Source: Agromyces aurantiacus
GTDB taxonomy: Bacteria > Actinomycetota > Actinomycetes > Actinomycetales > Microbacteriaceae
Length of the DNA stretch: 64,000 bases
Direction of reading: 5' to 3'
Assembly: GCF_016907355.1 (NCBI RefSeq)
Contig: NZ_JAFBBW010000001.1
Coordinates: 248,001-312,000, forward strand
Position numbers and translations under genes: made by a program
In this document: piece by piece, positions 25,811 through 33,165 of the stretch
Position numbering within the stretch: the stretch's first letter is position 1
Layout of the letters: every line of letters begins with the position of its first letter
The notes under the pieces: generated by a model
Seen by the model: the letters and a program-made list of their open reading frames with translations, nothing else
Told to the model about the DNA's origin: nothing
Database searches by the model: none

Positions 25811-25930
25811 TCACTCGTGGTCGCCGTCGCACCACTGCTCGGCGGGGACGTGGTCCTTGACGCCGGCGACGTGCTGGCCGCAACCAGACCAGGTCGTCTT
25901 GCCGCAGGTGCACGGAACGGGGCTGCACAT
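25811..25930 (-). CDS. 39-residue Cys-rich zinc-ribbon-like protein
   Basis: Tiny protein with the block CTCGKTTWSGCGQHV, then one more Cys near the acidic end (EQWCDGDHE). Cysteines 2, 7, 9, 17 and 34 and His20 could bind a metal. It has an excellent GAAGGAG site 8 bases before ATG 25930 and lies 34 bases after the stop of the CoA-disulfide reductase gene, in the same direction. It is a paralogue of the next gene (25595-25756). The Cys spacing and strong translation signals argue for a real gene. Confidence 0.78.
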   Translation of the reverse strand: MCSPVPCTCGKTTWSGCGQHVAGVKDHVPAEQWCDGDHE

Positions 25931-25964
25931 AGGTGTTCTCCTTCGTGGATGGGGTGTGGTGGGA

Positions 25965-27629
25965 TCAGGCGGCGAGCGCCTCGGCCTCGACGGCCGTGCG
26001 CGAGGCCATGCCGGCCTTCCAGGTGAGGTACCCGCCGTCGAGGTTGACGGCGTCGCGGCCGAGCTGCGCGAGCAGGCGCACCGCGGTGTGCCCGCGCTGG
26101 CCGACCTTGCAGTGCACGATCAGGCGCCCGGCGGGCAGCTCGTCGGCGCGGGTGCGCAGCTCGTCGAGCGGGATCCGGAGCGAGCCGGGGATCGCGCCAT
26201 CCGCCACCTCGGCCGCCGTGCGGACGTCGACGACGGTCGCGCCCGCATCGACCGCGGCGTCGAGCTCGTGCCACTGGATCGACGGCGTGAGGCCCTCGAG
26301 TGCGTTGAGCGCGACGTAGCCGAGCATGTTCACCGGGTCCTTCGCCGACGAGTACTGCGGCGCGTAGGCCAGCTCGAGGTCGGCGAGCTCGGAGGCGGTG
26401 ATGCCGCCGGCCATCGCGGTCGCGATCACGTCGATGCGCTTGTCCACGCCCTCGCCGCCGACGCCCTGGGCGCCGAGGATCGCGTCGGTGCCGGCGTCGA
26501 CGAGCAGCTTCAGCGCCATCGTCTCGGCCCCTGGGTAGTACCCGGTGTGCGAGGCGGGGTGGGTGTGGATGACGCGGATGTCGCGGCCCTGCGAGCGCAG
26601 CAGCTTCTCGTTCCATCCGGTCGCGGCGATGGTCAGGCCCATGAGGCCGACGACGGCGGTGCCGAGCGCGTCGCGCACGCGGATGTCGCGCCCGGTGATC
26701 GCGTCGGCCGCGAGCCGGCCGTGGCGGTTCGCGAGGCCCGCGAGGGCGACGAGCCGGGGCTCGCCGGTGATCGCGTCGACCTTCTCGACGGCGTCGCCGA
26801 TGGCCCAGATGTGCGGGTCGCTCGTGCGCAGCGCGTCATCCACCCGGATGCCGCCGCGCGGGCCGAGCTCGAGGCCGGCGGCCGTGGCCAGGCTCGTGTC
26901 GGGCCGCACGCCGATGGAGCCGAGCACGAACTCGGCGGCGACGGTCGTGCCGTCGCTGAGCGTGGCGGTGTCGGGGCCGAGCGCGGTGACCTGGGTGCCC
27001 AGGCGCACGTCGACGCCGGCCTCGCGGAGACGCTCCGCGACGGGCGCGGCCATCTCCGGGTCGAGCGGCGGCAGCACCTGCTCGCCGAGCTCGACGAGGG
27101 TCACGTCGAGGCCCCGGTGGGCCAGGTTCTCGACCATCTCGAGGCCGATGAAGCCGGCGCCGATGACGAGCGCGCTGCGGGGAGAGACCTCGAGGGCGGC
27201 CATCGCGGCGTCGACGTCGTCGATGTCGCGCAGCGTCAGCATCCGCTCGCCGCCCTCGATGGGCGGGCGCACGGGCGTGGCCCCCGGCGAGAGCACGAGC
27301 GCGTCGTACTCGAGCGTGCGCTCCTCGCCGGTGGCGAGGTCGCGGGCGAGGACGGTCTTCGCATCGCGGTCGATCGCGACGGCCTCGGTGCGCACGCGCA
27401 CGTCGAGCCCGAAGCGGCTGCCGAGCGAGGCGGGCGACTGCAGGAGCAGGCTCGAGCGCTCCTCGATGACGCCGCCGAGGTAGTAGGGGAGGCCGCAGTT
27501 CGCGAACGAGACGTGGCCGCCGCGCTCGAGCACGGTGATCTGCGCGTGCTCGTCGAGCCGTCGCAGTCGCGTCGCGGCGGACATGCCGCCGGCGACGCCG
27601 CCGATGATGAGGTACCGCTGGGAAGTCAT
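25965..27629 (-). CDS. CoA-disulfide reductase-like oxidoreductase with rhodanese domain
   Basis: FAD enzyme of 554 residues. The Rossmann motif IIGGVAGGMSAATRLRR and the single redox cysteine Cys45 in SFANCGLPY identify the CoA-disulfide/polysulfide reductase class. A second NAD-binding motif (VIGAGFIGLEMVE) and the FAD-binding WAIGDAVE follow. The C-terminal rhodanese domain (about 465-545) has active Cys507 in VHCKVGQRG. Enzymes of this fused type reduce CoA persulfides, polysulfides or CoA disulfide. The ATG has no Shine-Dalgarno but a TTGACA/TACCAT promoter six bases upstream, with two CsoR/CstR-like operators, so induction by persulfide is a fair guess. No CsoR-type regulator gene is in the window. 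Confidence 0.88.
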   Translation of the reverse strand: MTSQRYLIIGGVAGGMSAATRLRRLDEHAQITVLERGGHVSFANCGLPYYLGGVIEERSSLLLQSPASLGSRFGLDVRVRTEAVAIDRDAKTVLARDLATGEERTLEYDALVLSPGATPVRPPIEGGERMLTLRDIDDVDAAMAALEVSPRSALVIGAGFIGLEMVENLAHRGLDVTLVELGEQVLPPLDPEMAAPVAERLREAGVDVRLGTQVTALGPDTATLSDGTTVAAEFVLGSIGVRPDTSLATAAGLELGPRGGIRVDDALRTSDPHIWAIGDAVEKVDAITGEPRLVALAGLANRHGRLAADAITGRDIRVRDALGTAVVGLMGLTIAATGWNEKLLRSQGRDIRVIHTHPASHTGYYPGAETMALKLLVDAGTDAILGAQGVGGEGVDKRIDVIATAMAGGITASELADLELAYAPQYSSAKDPVNMLGYVALNALEGLTPSIQWHELDAAVDAGATVVDVRTAAEVADGAIPGSLRIPLDELRTRADELPAGRLIVHCKVGQRGHTAVRLLAQLGRDAVNLDGGYLTWKAGMASRTAVEAEALAA

Positions 27630-27635
27630 GAGACC

Positions 27636-27665
27636 ATGGTACGGATACCCCGGGGGTATTGTCAA
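27636..27665 (-). promoter_or_regulatory. promoter of CoA-disulfide reductase gene (leaderless)
   Basis: Perfect -35 TTGACA (27660-27665), 18-base spacer, -10 TACCAT (27636-27641), then six bases to the ATG. The first operator fills the spacer. Confidence 0.75.
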
Positions 27666-27681
27666 AATACCGTCCGGGTAT
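27645..27681. promoter_or_regulatory. two CsoR/CstR-like operators
   Basis: Two inverted repeats of the form ATACC-GGTAT: 27645-27659 (ATACCCC next to GGGGGTAT) and 27667-27681 (ATACC, GTCC, GGGTAT), centres 22 bases apart, two helical turns. G/C-rich repeats flanked by A/T are the pattern bound by CsoR/CstR-type tetramers. Confidence 0.65.
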
Positions 27682-27684
27682 CTC

Positions 27685-29199
27685 TCAGGTGGCCTCGACG
27701 ACCGCCATCATGCCCTGGTCCTCGTGGTCGAGGATGTGGCAGTGGAAGACCGTGCGGCCCGCGATGCCCTCGAACGCGATGCGCACGACGGTCGTGCTCC
27801 TGGCACGCACGTGGACGACATCGCGATGGTCCACCACGTCGGCCGCCTCCCCGTCGACCTCCACGAGTTGCATCGGCCACACGTGCAGGTGGAACGGATG
27901 GTCCATGGGGCTCGTGTTCACGATCGTCCACTCCTCGATCGCACCGTGTCGCACAGCGAGGTCGACCCGACCCTCGTCGAACTCACGACCGTCGATCGTG
28001 AACGCCGGTCCGCCGCCCATGCCGCCGCCCATGCCCATGGCGAGCGTCACGATGCGCCGGACGTCGACCGGGCCGCCCCGGAGGTCGCGAGGTTCGGGCG
28101 GCGCGGACGTCGTGGCCGGCGGCGTCGGCTGCGCCGTCGCCTCCGGCTCCCCGCGCACCACGACCGAGACGAGGTCGGCACCGGTCGTCGCGCTCGGCGG
28201 CGAGCCCGCCATGCCCATCGCGCCGCGGTCGAACGGCATGGTCCGCAGCACCGACTCGCCCTCGACCGCCGTCACGATCAGCTCGGCGCGATTGCCCGGC
28301 GCCAGCACGACCTCCTCGACCTCGCGCGGCTCGGCGTATCGCCCCGCATCGATGCCGAGCAGCGACATCCGCTGGCCGTCGAGCTGGAGGCGGAGGTGAC
28401 GCGAACTGCAGGCGTTCACCAGGCGCCAGTGCTCGCGGTCGCCGGGCGCCGCCTCGATGCTCGCCCCGAGCTGGCCGTTCACGAGCACCAGCTCGCCCTC
28501 TCGGCCGAGCATGCGCTCCGCCTGCGTCGCGACGTGGAGGTTCCCCGCGGCGTCGAACCCCGTGTCCGAGACGATCAGCAGGCGCTCGCGGGTGGCGGCG
28601 ACCGGCTCGGGCTCCTCGACCACGATCGCCCCGAAGAGCCCGCCGAACAGCTGCTCGGCCGTGGTGCCGTGGTGGTGCGGGTGGTACCAGAACACGCCGG
28701 GCGGATGGTCCGGGCCGAGCCGGTAGTCGTAGTCGAACGCCTCGCCGGGGTCGAGCATCACGAACACGTTGTCGCTGTTCCCCTCGGGCGAGACGACGAG
28801 GCCGTGCGTGTGCAGGTTCGTCGGCGCGTCGAGTCCGTTGCGCAGCCGGAGCGTGATGCGGTCACCTGCCCGCACCCGGAGGGTCGGCCCGGGGATGCGG
28901 TCGCGGTACGAGAGCGCGCGCACGATGCGCCCCGCCACCTCGGTCTCGACGAGCGCCGCGGTGAGCTCGACGTCGAGCCGGCCGTCGACGCTCCGGAGCA
29001 CCTCGGGCTCGCGCAGCGTGCCGCCGCCCGATGCGCTCGACCCCGGCGACGACGGGCTCCCCGGGGTCGCGACCGGCGACGGCGGCGCCCCCTCGCGGAG
29101 TCCGGCCCACAGCCAGACGCCGCCCGCGGCCGCGGCGACGCCGGCACCGCCGAGGATCAGTACCTCGCGCCGGGTCCAGCGCGATCCGCCATCCGCCAT
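27685..29199 (-). CDS. Tat-exported multicopper oxidase
   Basis: Extracytoplasmic copper enzyme of 504 residues. A twin-arginine signal (TRREVLILGG, Arg10-Arg11) precedes a Ser/Pro/Gly linker. Copper ligands are in HTHG, WYHPHHHG, HPFHLHVWP and HCHILDHEDQGMM. The last gives the type 1 Met and His-Cys-His. A Met/Gly cluster (MGMGGGMGGG) resembles the Met-rich part of CueO-type cuprous oxidases, so copper detoxification is the best guess. Leaderless promoter TAGCGT lies six bases before the ATG. The CoA-disulfide reductase follows but has its own promoter. Confidence 0.9.
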   Translation of the reverse strand: MADGGSRWTRREVLILGGAGVAAAAGGVWLWAGLREGAPPSPVATPGSPSSPGSSASGGGTLREPEVLRSVDGRLDVELTAALVETEVAGRIVRALSYRDRIPGPTLRVRAGDRITLRLRNGLDAPTNLHTHGLVVSPEGNSDNVFVMLDPGEAFDYDYRLGPDHPPGVFWYHPHHHGTTAEQLFGGLFGAIVVEEPEPVAATRERLLIVSDTGFDAAGNLHVATQAERMLGREGELVLVNGQLGASIEAAPGDREHWRLVNACSSRHLRLQLDGQRMSLLGIDAGRYAEPREVEEVVLAPGNRAELIVTAVEGESVLRTMPFDRGAMGMAGSPPSATTGADLVSVVVRGEPEATAQPTPPATTSAPPEPRDLRGGPVDVRRIVTLAMGMGGGMGGGPAFTIDGREFDEGRVDLAVRHGAIEEWTIVNTSPMDHPFHLHVWPMQLVEVDGEAADVVDHRDVVHVRARSTTVVRIAFEGIAGRTVFHCHILDHEDQGMMAVVEAT

Positions 29200-29205
29200 G
29201 CCCGC

Positions 29206-29211
29206 ACGCTA
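29206..29211 (-). promoter_or_regulatory. -10 element of multicopper oxidase gene (leaderless)
   Basis: TAGCGT on the minus strand, six bases before ATG 29199, with no ribosome site between. Confidence 0.5.
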
Positions 29212-29270
29212 CCCGTCGCACCCGGCCGGGCTGAGGACCTCCGACCCCCGCCGCGGCGAGCGCGCGGACC

Positions 29271-30965
29271 TCAGCGGCGGCGGCCCTTCCGTCGCGTCGT
29301 CCACGCCAGGTACGCGCCGAGCGAGCCGAGCACGCCGAGGCCCGTGCCCAGCATCGTGCCCTCCCACGAGCGCCACCGACGCTCGCTCGACACGAGCCCG
29401 CCGATGCCGCTGATGAGGGCCGCGGTGATCATCCCGGCCACGAGCCGGTTGCCGATCCGCTCCGCGCGGCCCATGAGCGGTTCGAGCTCGGCCGCGCGCA
29501 GGTGCACCTGCACACCGCCGCTCTCGGCGTGGTCGAGCAGGCGGCGCAGCGCGCCCGGCATGTCGAGCGCGAGCTCGCCGAGATCGGCGGTCGCGCGCGC
29601 GATCCGACGGGCGAGCGCCGCGGCGCTCAGCCGCTCGCGCGCGAGGCGCTGCGCGTACGGCTCGAGCGACTCCCCCAGCCGGAATTCGGGGTCGAGCTTC
29701 AGTGCCAGGCTCTCGATGAGCAGCAGGGCCTTGAACAGCAGGGCCATCTCGCGCGGCAGCCGCAGTCGATGGATGCGGAGGATCGCGAACAGCTCGGCGA
29801 TCATGCGGGCGAACGGGGTCTCGCGCAGCGAGTGGAGCCGGTAGCGCGAGAGGAACACGGCCAGGTCGTCGCGCAGCGCCTCCCGGTCCACGCCGCCGGA
29901 GCCCGGCGACATGGCGACGAGCGACGCCCCGAGCAGGTCGGCGTCGCTGCGCACGAGCGAGACGAACAGCCCGCTCAGGTACCCGCGCAGCTCCTCGCCG
30001 ATCACGCCCACCATGCCGAAGTCGATGAGCGCGATCGTGCCGTCGGCGTGGATGAAGAGGTTCCCGGGGTGCAGGTCGGCGTGGAAGAAGCGGTCCTCGA
30101 AGGTCATCTTGAGCACGATGTCCGCGCCCTTGCGCGCGATGCGCTTGCGGTCGACGCCCGCGGCGTCGAGCGCCGCCGAGTCCCCCACGTTCATGCCCGA
30201 CATCCGCTCGAGGGTGAGCACACGCGAGGTCGTGTACTCCCAGAACACCCGCGGGATGACGAGGTCGGGATCGTCGTCGAAGTCCGCCGCGAACCGTTCG
30301 GCGTTGCGCCCCTCCTGGAGGTAGTCGAGCTCGGCGCGCAGGGTCTGCGCGAACTCCTCCGCGATCCCGGGCGCGTCGTAGTCGCGAGCGATGCTCCACG
30401 TGCGGCTGGCGCGCACGGCGAGGTTGCGCAGGATCTCCAGGTCCTCCTGCACCTGCGCCACGGCGCCCGGTCGGCGCACCTTGACGACCACGGGCGTGCC
30501 GTCGTGCAGGGTCGCCGTGTGCGCCTGGCCGATCGAGGCGGATGCCAGCGGCGCGTCCTCGAACGTCGCGAAGAGCTCCTCGGGCTCGGCTCCGAGCTCA
30601 CGGCGGATGACGGCGCGGATCTGCTCGGTCGGCACCGGCGGCGCGGCATCCTGCAGCTTCGCGAGCTCGTCGGCGAAGGCCGGGGGCACGAGGTCGGGCC
30701 GCGTGGAGAGCAGCTGCCCGAACTTGATGAATGTCGGGCCGAGTTCCTCCAGTGCACGGCGCACGTGCTCGGGCGACGCCTCGGCCTCGCCCGCCGGCTC
30801 CGAACCGTTCCGCCGGAACGGGTTGATCCGGCCTCCCGCGACGAGACCGGCGAGGAAGCCGAAGCTGTGGCGCCTGAGCACGGTCGCGATCTCGCGGTAC
30901 CGCGCGGTGTGCCGCGTCTCCGCCGCGCCGACGCTCATGCCGCCGCACCTGCCGTCATGGCTCAC
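29271..30965 (-). CDS. ABC1/UbiB family protein kinase-like protein
   Basis: Member of the AarF/UbiB (ABC1) family, 564 residues. The hallmark elements are a KxGQ-type helix (TFIKFGQLLSTRPDLVP), an Ala-rich loop (ASASIGQAHTA), the Lys-containing VVVKVRRPG, the catalytic HADLHPGN and the DFG motif in ALIDFGMVG. Two hydrophobic segments end the protein. The family supports quinone synthesis or lipid homeostasis as atypical ATPases/kinases. The start ATG 30965 is favoured by a GGGGGG stretch upstream; ATG 30938 is possible. It appears monocistronic. Confidence 0.88.
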   Translation of the reverse strand: MSHDGRCGGMSVGAAETRHTARYREIATVLRRHSFGFLAGLVAGGRINPFRRNGSEPAGEAEASPEHVRRALEELGPTFIKFGQLLSTRPDLVPPAFADELAKLQDAAPPVPTEQIRAVIRRELGAEPEELFATFEDAPLASASIGQAHTATLHDGTPVVVKVRRPGAVAQVQEDLEILRNLAVRASRTWSIARDYDAPGIAEEFAQTLRAELDYLQEGRNAERFAADFDDDPDLVIPRVFWEYTTSRVLTLERMSGMNVGDSAALDAAGVDRKRIARKGADIVLKMTFEDRFFHADLHPGNLFIHADGTIALIDFGMVGVIGEELRGYLSGLFVSLVRSDADLLGASLVAMSPGSGGVDREALRDDLAVFLSRYRLHSLRETPFARMIAELFAILRIHRLRLPREMALLFKALLLIESLALKLDPEFRLGESLEPYAQRLARERLSAAALARRIARATADLGELALDMPGALRRLLDHAESGGVQVHLRAAELEPLMGRAERIGNRLVAGMITAALISGIGGLVSSERRWRSWEGTMLGTGLGVLGSLGAYLAWTTRRKGRRR

Positions 30966-31010
30966 CCCCCGTGGTCCGAGGCTACGCCACGCGGCTCCGG
31001 AGACGGAAAG

Positions 31011-31038
31011 GGACCCCCGCCGTGATCGGCGAGGGCCC
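31011..31038 (-). terminator. hairpin terminator candidate
   Basis: A 12-bp GC-rich stem (10 pairs matched, loop TGAT) starting 16 bases after the stop of the sigma-factor partner gene; on the minus strand a pyrimidine-rich CTTTCCGTCTCC follows. Confidence 0.6.
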
Positions 31039-31054
31039 CGAGTGGGTCCGGCGG

Positions 31055-31813
31055 TCAGTCGCCGGCCACGTCCTTCCCGGCCTTCTCGTCGGCGACGCCG
31101 CCGGCGTCATCGGCCTGGTCGCCCGCGCCCTCGGGAGCCCCGGCGCCATCGCCGGCCTCACCGGCGGTGCCGACGCCCGCGCCGGCCTTCTCGCCGGCGA
31201 TCTCGAGGCCCGCATCGGCGTGCTCGTCGGCGTGCTCCTCGGCCACCTCGATGCCGTTGCCGGCGTTCTCCTCGGCGTTCTCGAGACCCGACTGACGCTG
31301 CTCATCGCCCTTCTCGCGGGCGTCCTCCGCCGTCTGCTGGCCGAACTCGCTGTTCTCGACGCCCGTCTCGCTGACGTGCTCGCCACCGGGGTGCGAGCCG
31401 GTGACCTGCTCGAAGACCTGCTGGGCGCCCTGGGGAAGCATGCCCACGGCGCCGGCCGCGCCGGCTCCGCTCACGCCGACGGCCGCCGCGGCCGCCGCAC
31501 CGATGGCGATCTTCGACGCGAGGCCGAGGCCCGCGAACCACTCGAATGCCACTCTTCTTCTCCTTGCCGACGGCGCCAGGGGGGTGGACACCGTCATGTC
31601 CGGGTTCTCTCGGGGAACGAGAACGACCGTCGACACGCGGTCGAGGTCGAGGCGGGACGCCACCGCGGCACTCGGCCGCGGTGGCGTCCCGAATGAGGAG
31701 CCACGGAACTCGGCGACGGCCGCCGCAAGGGGGGAGAGCTCGTCGCGGGCGTGGGGGGTACGCCCGCGAAGCACGGCCGCGGCCTCGTCGTCCGTGATCC
31801 GGTGGTTCCTCAT
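31055..31813 (-). CDS. membrane protein downstream of ECF sigma gene, possible anti-sigma
   Basis: Single-pass membrane protein of 252 residues. The cytoplasmic N-terminal ~95 residues start with ITDDEAAAVLRGRTPHARDE and end in a basic RRRR; one membrane segment (about 96-125) follows; the outside part is strongly acidic, rich in Glu/Ala/Gly, repeating patterns like GLENAEENAG and AEEHADEHADAG. It starts one base after the sigma gene stop, with GGGAG upstream, so the two are co-translated. Position and topology suggest an anti-sigma or sigma modulator; no zinc anti-sigma motif (HxxxCxxC) is present, so this is inference. Confidence 0.65.
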   Translation of the reverse strand: MRNHRITDDEAAAVLRGRTPHARDELSPLAAAVAEFRGSSFGTPPRPSAAVASRLDLDRVSTVVLVPRENPDMTVSTPLAPSARRRRVAFEWFAGLGLASKIAIGAAAAAAVGVSGAGAAGAVGMLPQGAQQVFEQVTGSHPGGEHVSETGVENSEFGQQTAEDAREKGDEQRQSGLENAEENAGNGIEVAEEHADEHADAGLEIAGEKAGAGVGTAGEAGDGAGAPEGAGDQADDAGGVADEKAGKDVAGD

Positions 31814-31814
31814 C

Positions 31815-32462
31815 TCACTCCCTGCCATCGCCGCCGCCCCGCAGAGGGGTACGGCCTCGCGAGAATCTCCTGCGCAAGGTCTCGAGCGCCCGGCGCTGCA
31901 GCGCCTTCACGGCACCCGGGCGCTTGCCGAGCACCTCGGCGACCTGCTCGATCGTGAGGTCGGCGAGGATCCTCAGCACCATGACGTCGCGCTGGTCGGG
32001 CGACAGGCCCTCGAGCAGCGCGCGCGTCGAGTCCTCGCCGAGTCGATCGAGGGCCTCCTGCTCAGCGCTCGGCGAGCGGCGGCCGTCGAGTTCCTGCTGC
32101 CACTCCTCGTGCTCGCCGCGCCGCGAACGGCGCCGCAGCTCATCGGTCAGGCGGCGGTACGCGATCGTGAACACGAACGCGCGGAACTCGGGCTCGCCCC
32201 CGGAGAACGCGCCCAGTCGGTCGAAGACCGCGAGGAACACCTCGCTGGTGAGGTCGTCGGGCTCGCGCGACCCGCGCGCCCGGAGGAACGCCGCGACCGC
32301 CGGCGCGTACTCGTTCCAGAGGTTCGTCGACGCCCACCGGGCGCCCGCCTGCGCGGCGAGCAGCACGGTCTCGAACTGGTCGGGGACGATCGCCGGATGC
32401 GCGCGCGCGACCGGCTCCGCCGGGATCGAGGCTCGCGCGATGGCGCCGTCGGGATCGGTCAC
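31815..32462 (-). CDS. ECF-type RNA polymerase sigma factor
   Basis: Sigma-70 family protein of 215 residues with only regions 2 and 4. Region 2 spans WNEYAPAVAAFLRAR to FRAFVFTIAYRRLTDELRRR; region 4 has LSPDQRDVMVLRILADLTIEQVAE and the recognition helix GKRPGAVKALQRRAL (quoted in parts). Target promoters cannot be read. I chose GTG 32462 because TACACT sits seven bases before it; a reading from 32555 would add an untypical basic leader. The membrane partner gene follows after one base. Confidence 0.88.
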   Translation of the reverse strand: MTDPDGAIARASIPAEPVARAHPAIVPDQFETVLLAAQAGARWASTNLWNEYAPAVAAFLRARGSREPDDLTSEVFLAVFDRLGAFSGGEPEFRAFVFTIAYRRLTDELRRRSRRGEHEEWQQELDGRRSPSAEQEALDRLGEDSTRALLEGLSPDQRDVMVLRILADLTIEQVAEVLGKRPGAVKALQRRALETLRRRFSRGRTPLRGGGDGRE

Positions 32463-32469
32463 CCGCCCG

Positions 32470-32475
32470 AGTGTA
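32470..32475 (-). promoter_or_regulatory. -10 element of ECF sigma gene (leaderless)
   Basis: TACACT on the minus strand, seven bases before the GTG start; supports the chosen start. Confidence 0.45.
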
Positions 32476-32561
32476 GGACACCCCGAACGGGGGGCGACAG
32501 GGCGCGTCCACAGGACGGGACGGACGGCCCCCGCCGACGGCGGCGGCCGCGCCATCCGTCG

Positions 32562-32945
32562 TCAGAACTTCGAGCCGAGCGCCTTCGCCTTGATCGCCTC
32601 GAACTCGCCGTCGGTGATCACGCCCTGGTCGCGCAGCGCCTGCGCCTTCGCGATCTCGTCGGCCGGATTCGCGAACGAGATCTTCCGGTACTCGTCTTGG
32701 CTGTACTCCTGGTACTCGACCTGCTTGCGCGCCGACCGCTCCGCCATGCCCTTGCCGCGGGCGATGAGGTAGACGAGGCCCGTGATCCAAGGCAGGAACA
32801 GCAGCAGGACGAGCCACAGCGCCTTGAGCCATCCGTTGAGCTCATGGTCGCGGAAGATGTCGATGATGATGTAGATCAGCACGAGGATGTACGCCACGTA
32901 GGCGAACATCCAGAAGAAGAACCAGATCCAGCTCCACAGGTCCAC
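32562..32945 (-). CDS. PLDc_N/SHOCT domain membrane protein
   Basis: Small membrane protein of 127 residues. Two hydrophobic segments (about 5-30 and 40-62) surround the PLDc_N-like block IIDIFRDHELNGWLKALW. The C-terminal short amphipathic SHOCT motif reads KAQALRDQGVITDGEFEAIK. SHOCT proteins are thought to mediate oligomer or membrane assembly; no specific role is known. The GTG at 32945 is favoured by AGAGGGG six bases upstream; GTG 32963 is the alternative. Confidence 0.8.
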   Translation of the reverse strand: MDLWSWIWFFFWMFAYVAYILVLIYIIIDIFRDHELNGWLKALWLVLLLFLPWITGLVYLIARGKGMAERSARKQVEYQEYSQDEYRKISFANPADEIAKAQALRDQGVITDGEFEAIKAKALGSKF

Positions 32946-33165
32946 AGCCGCCCCTCTCGCCACCGTCCTCAGGCCTGGCCACAAGATACTCCCTGGCACC
33001 GAACCGCAACGGTCTTTGGTCCCGAAGGGCGCGCTCGGCGCGTCGCTAGCCTGACCCCATCGGCCGAGGGTCGGTCGCTGGGGGGTCGATCGCCATGATG
33101 CTCGTGTTGTCGACTGGGTGCGGTGCCGCGACGCGCGCCGCCATGGGCTGCGAGGTGGTCCGGCC

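Noticed and set aside
25281..28001. Very long plus-strand open frame (about 900 codons)
   Set aside because: It runs antisense to three to five well-supported minus-strand genes and has only Arg/Ala/Gly/His-rich, low-complexity composition typical of high-GC shadow frames.
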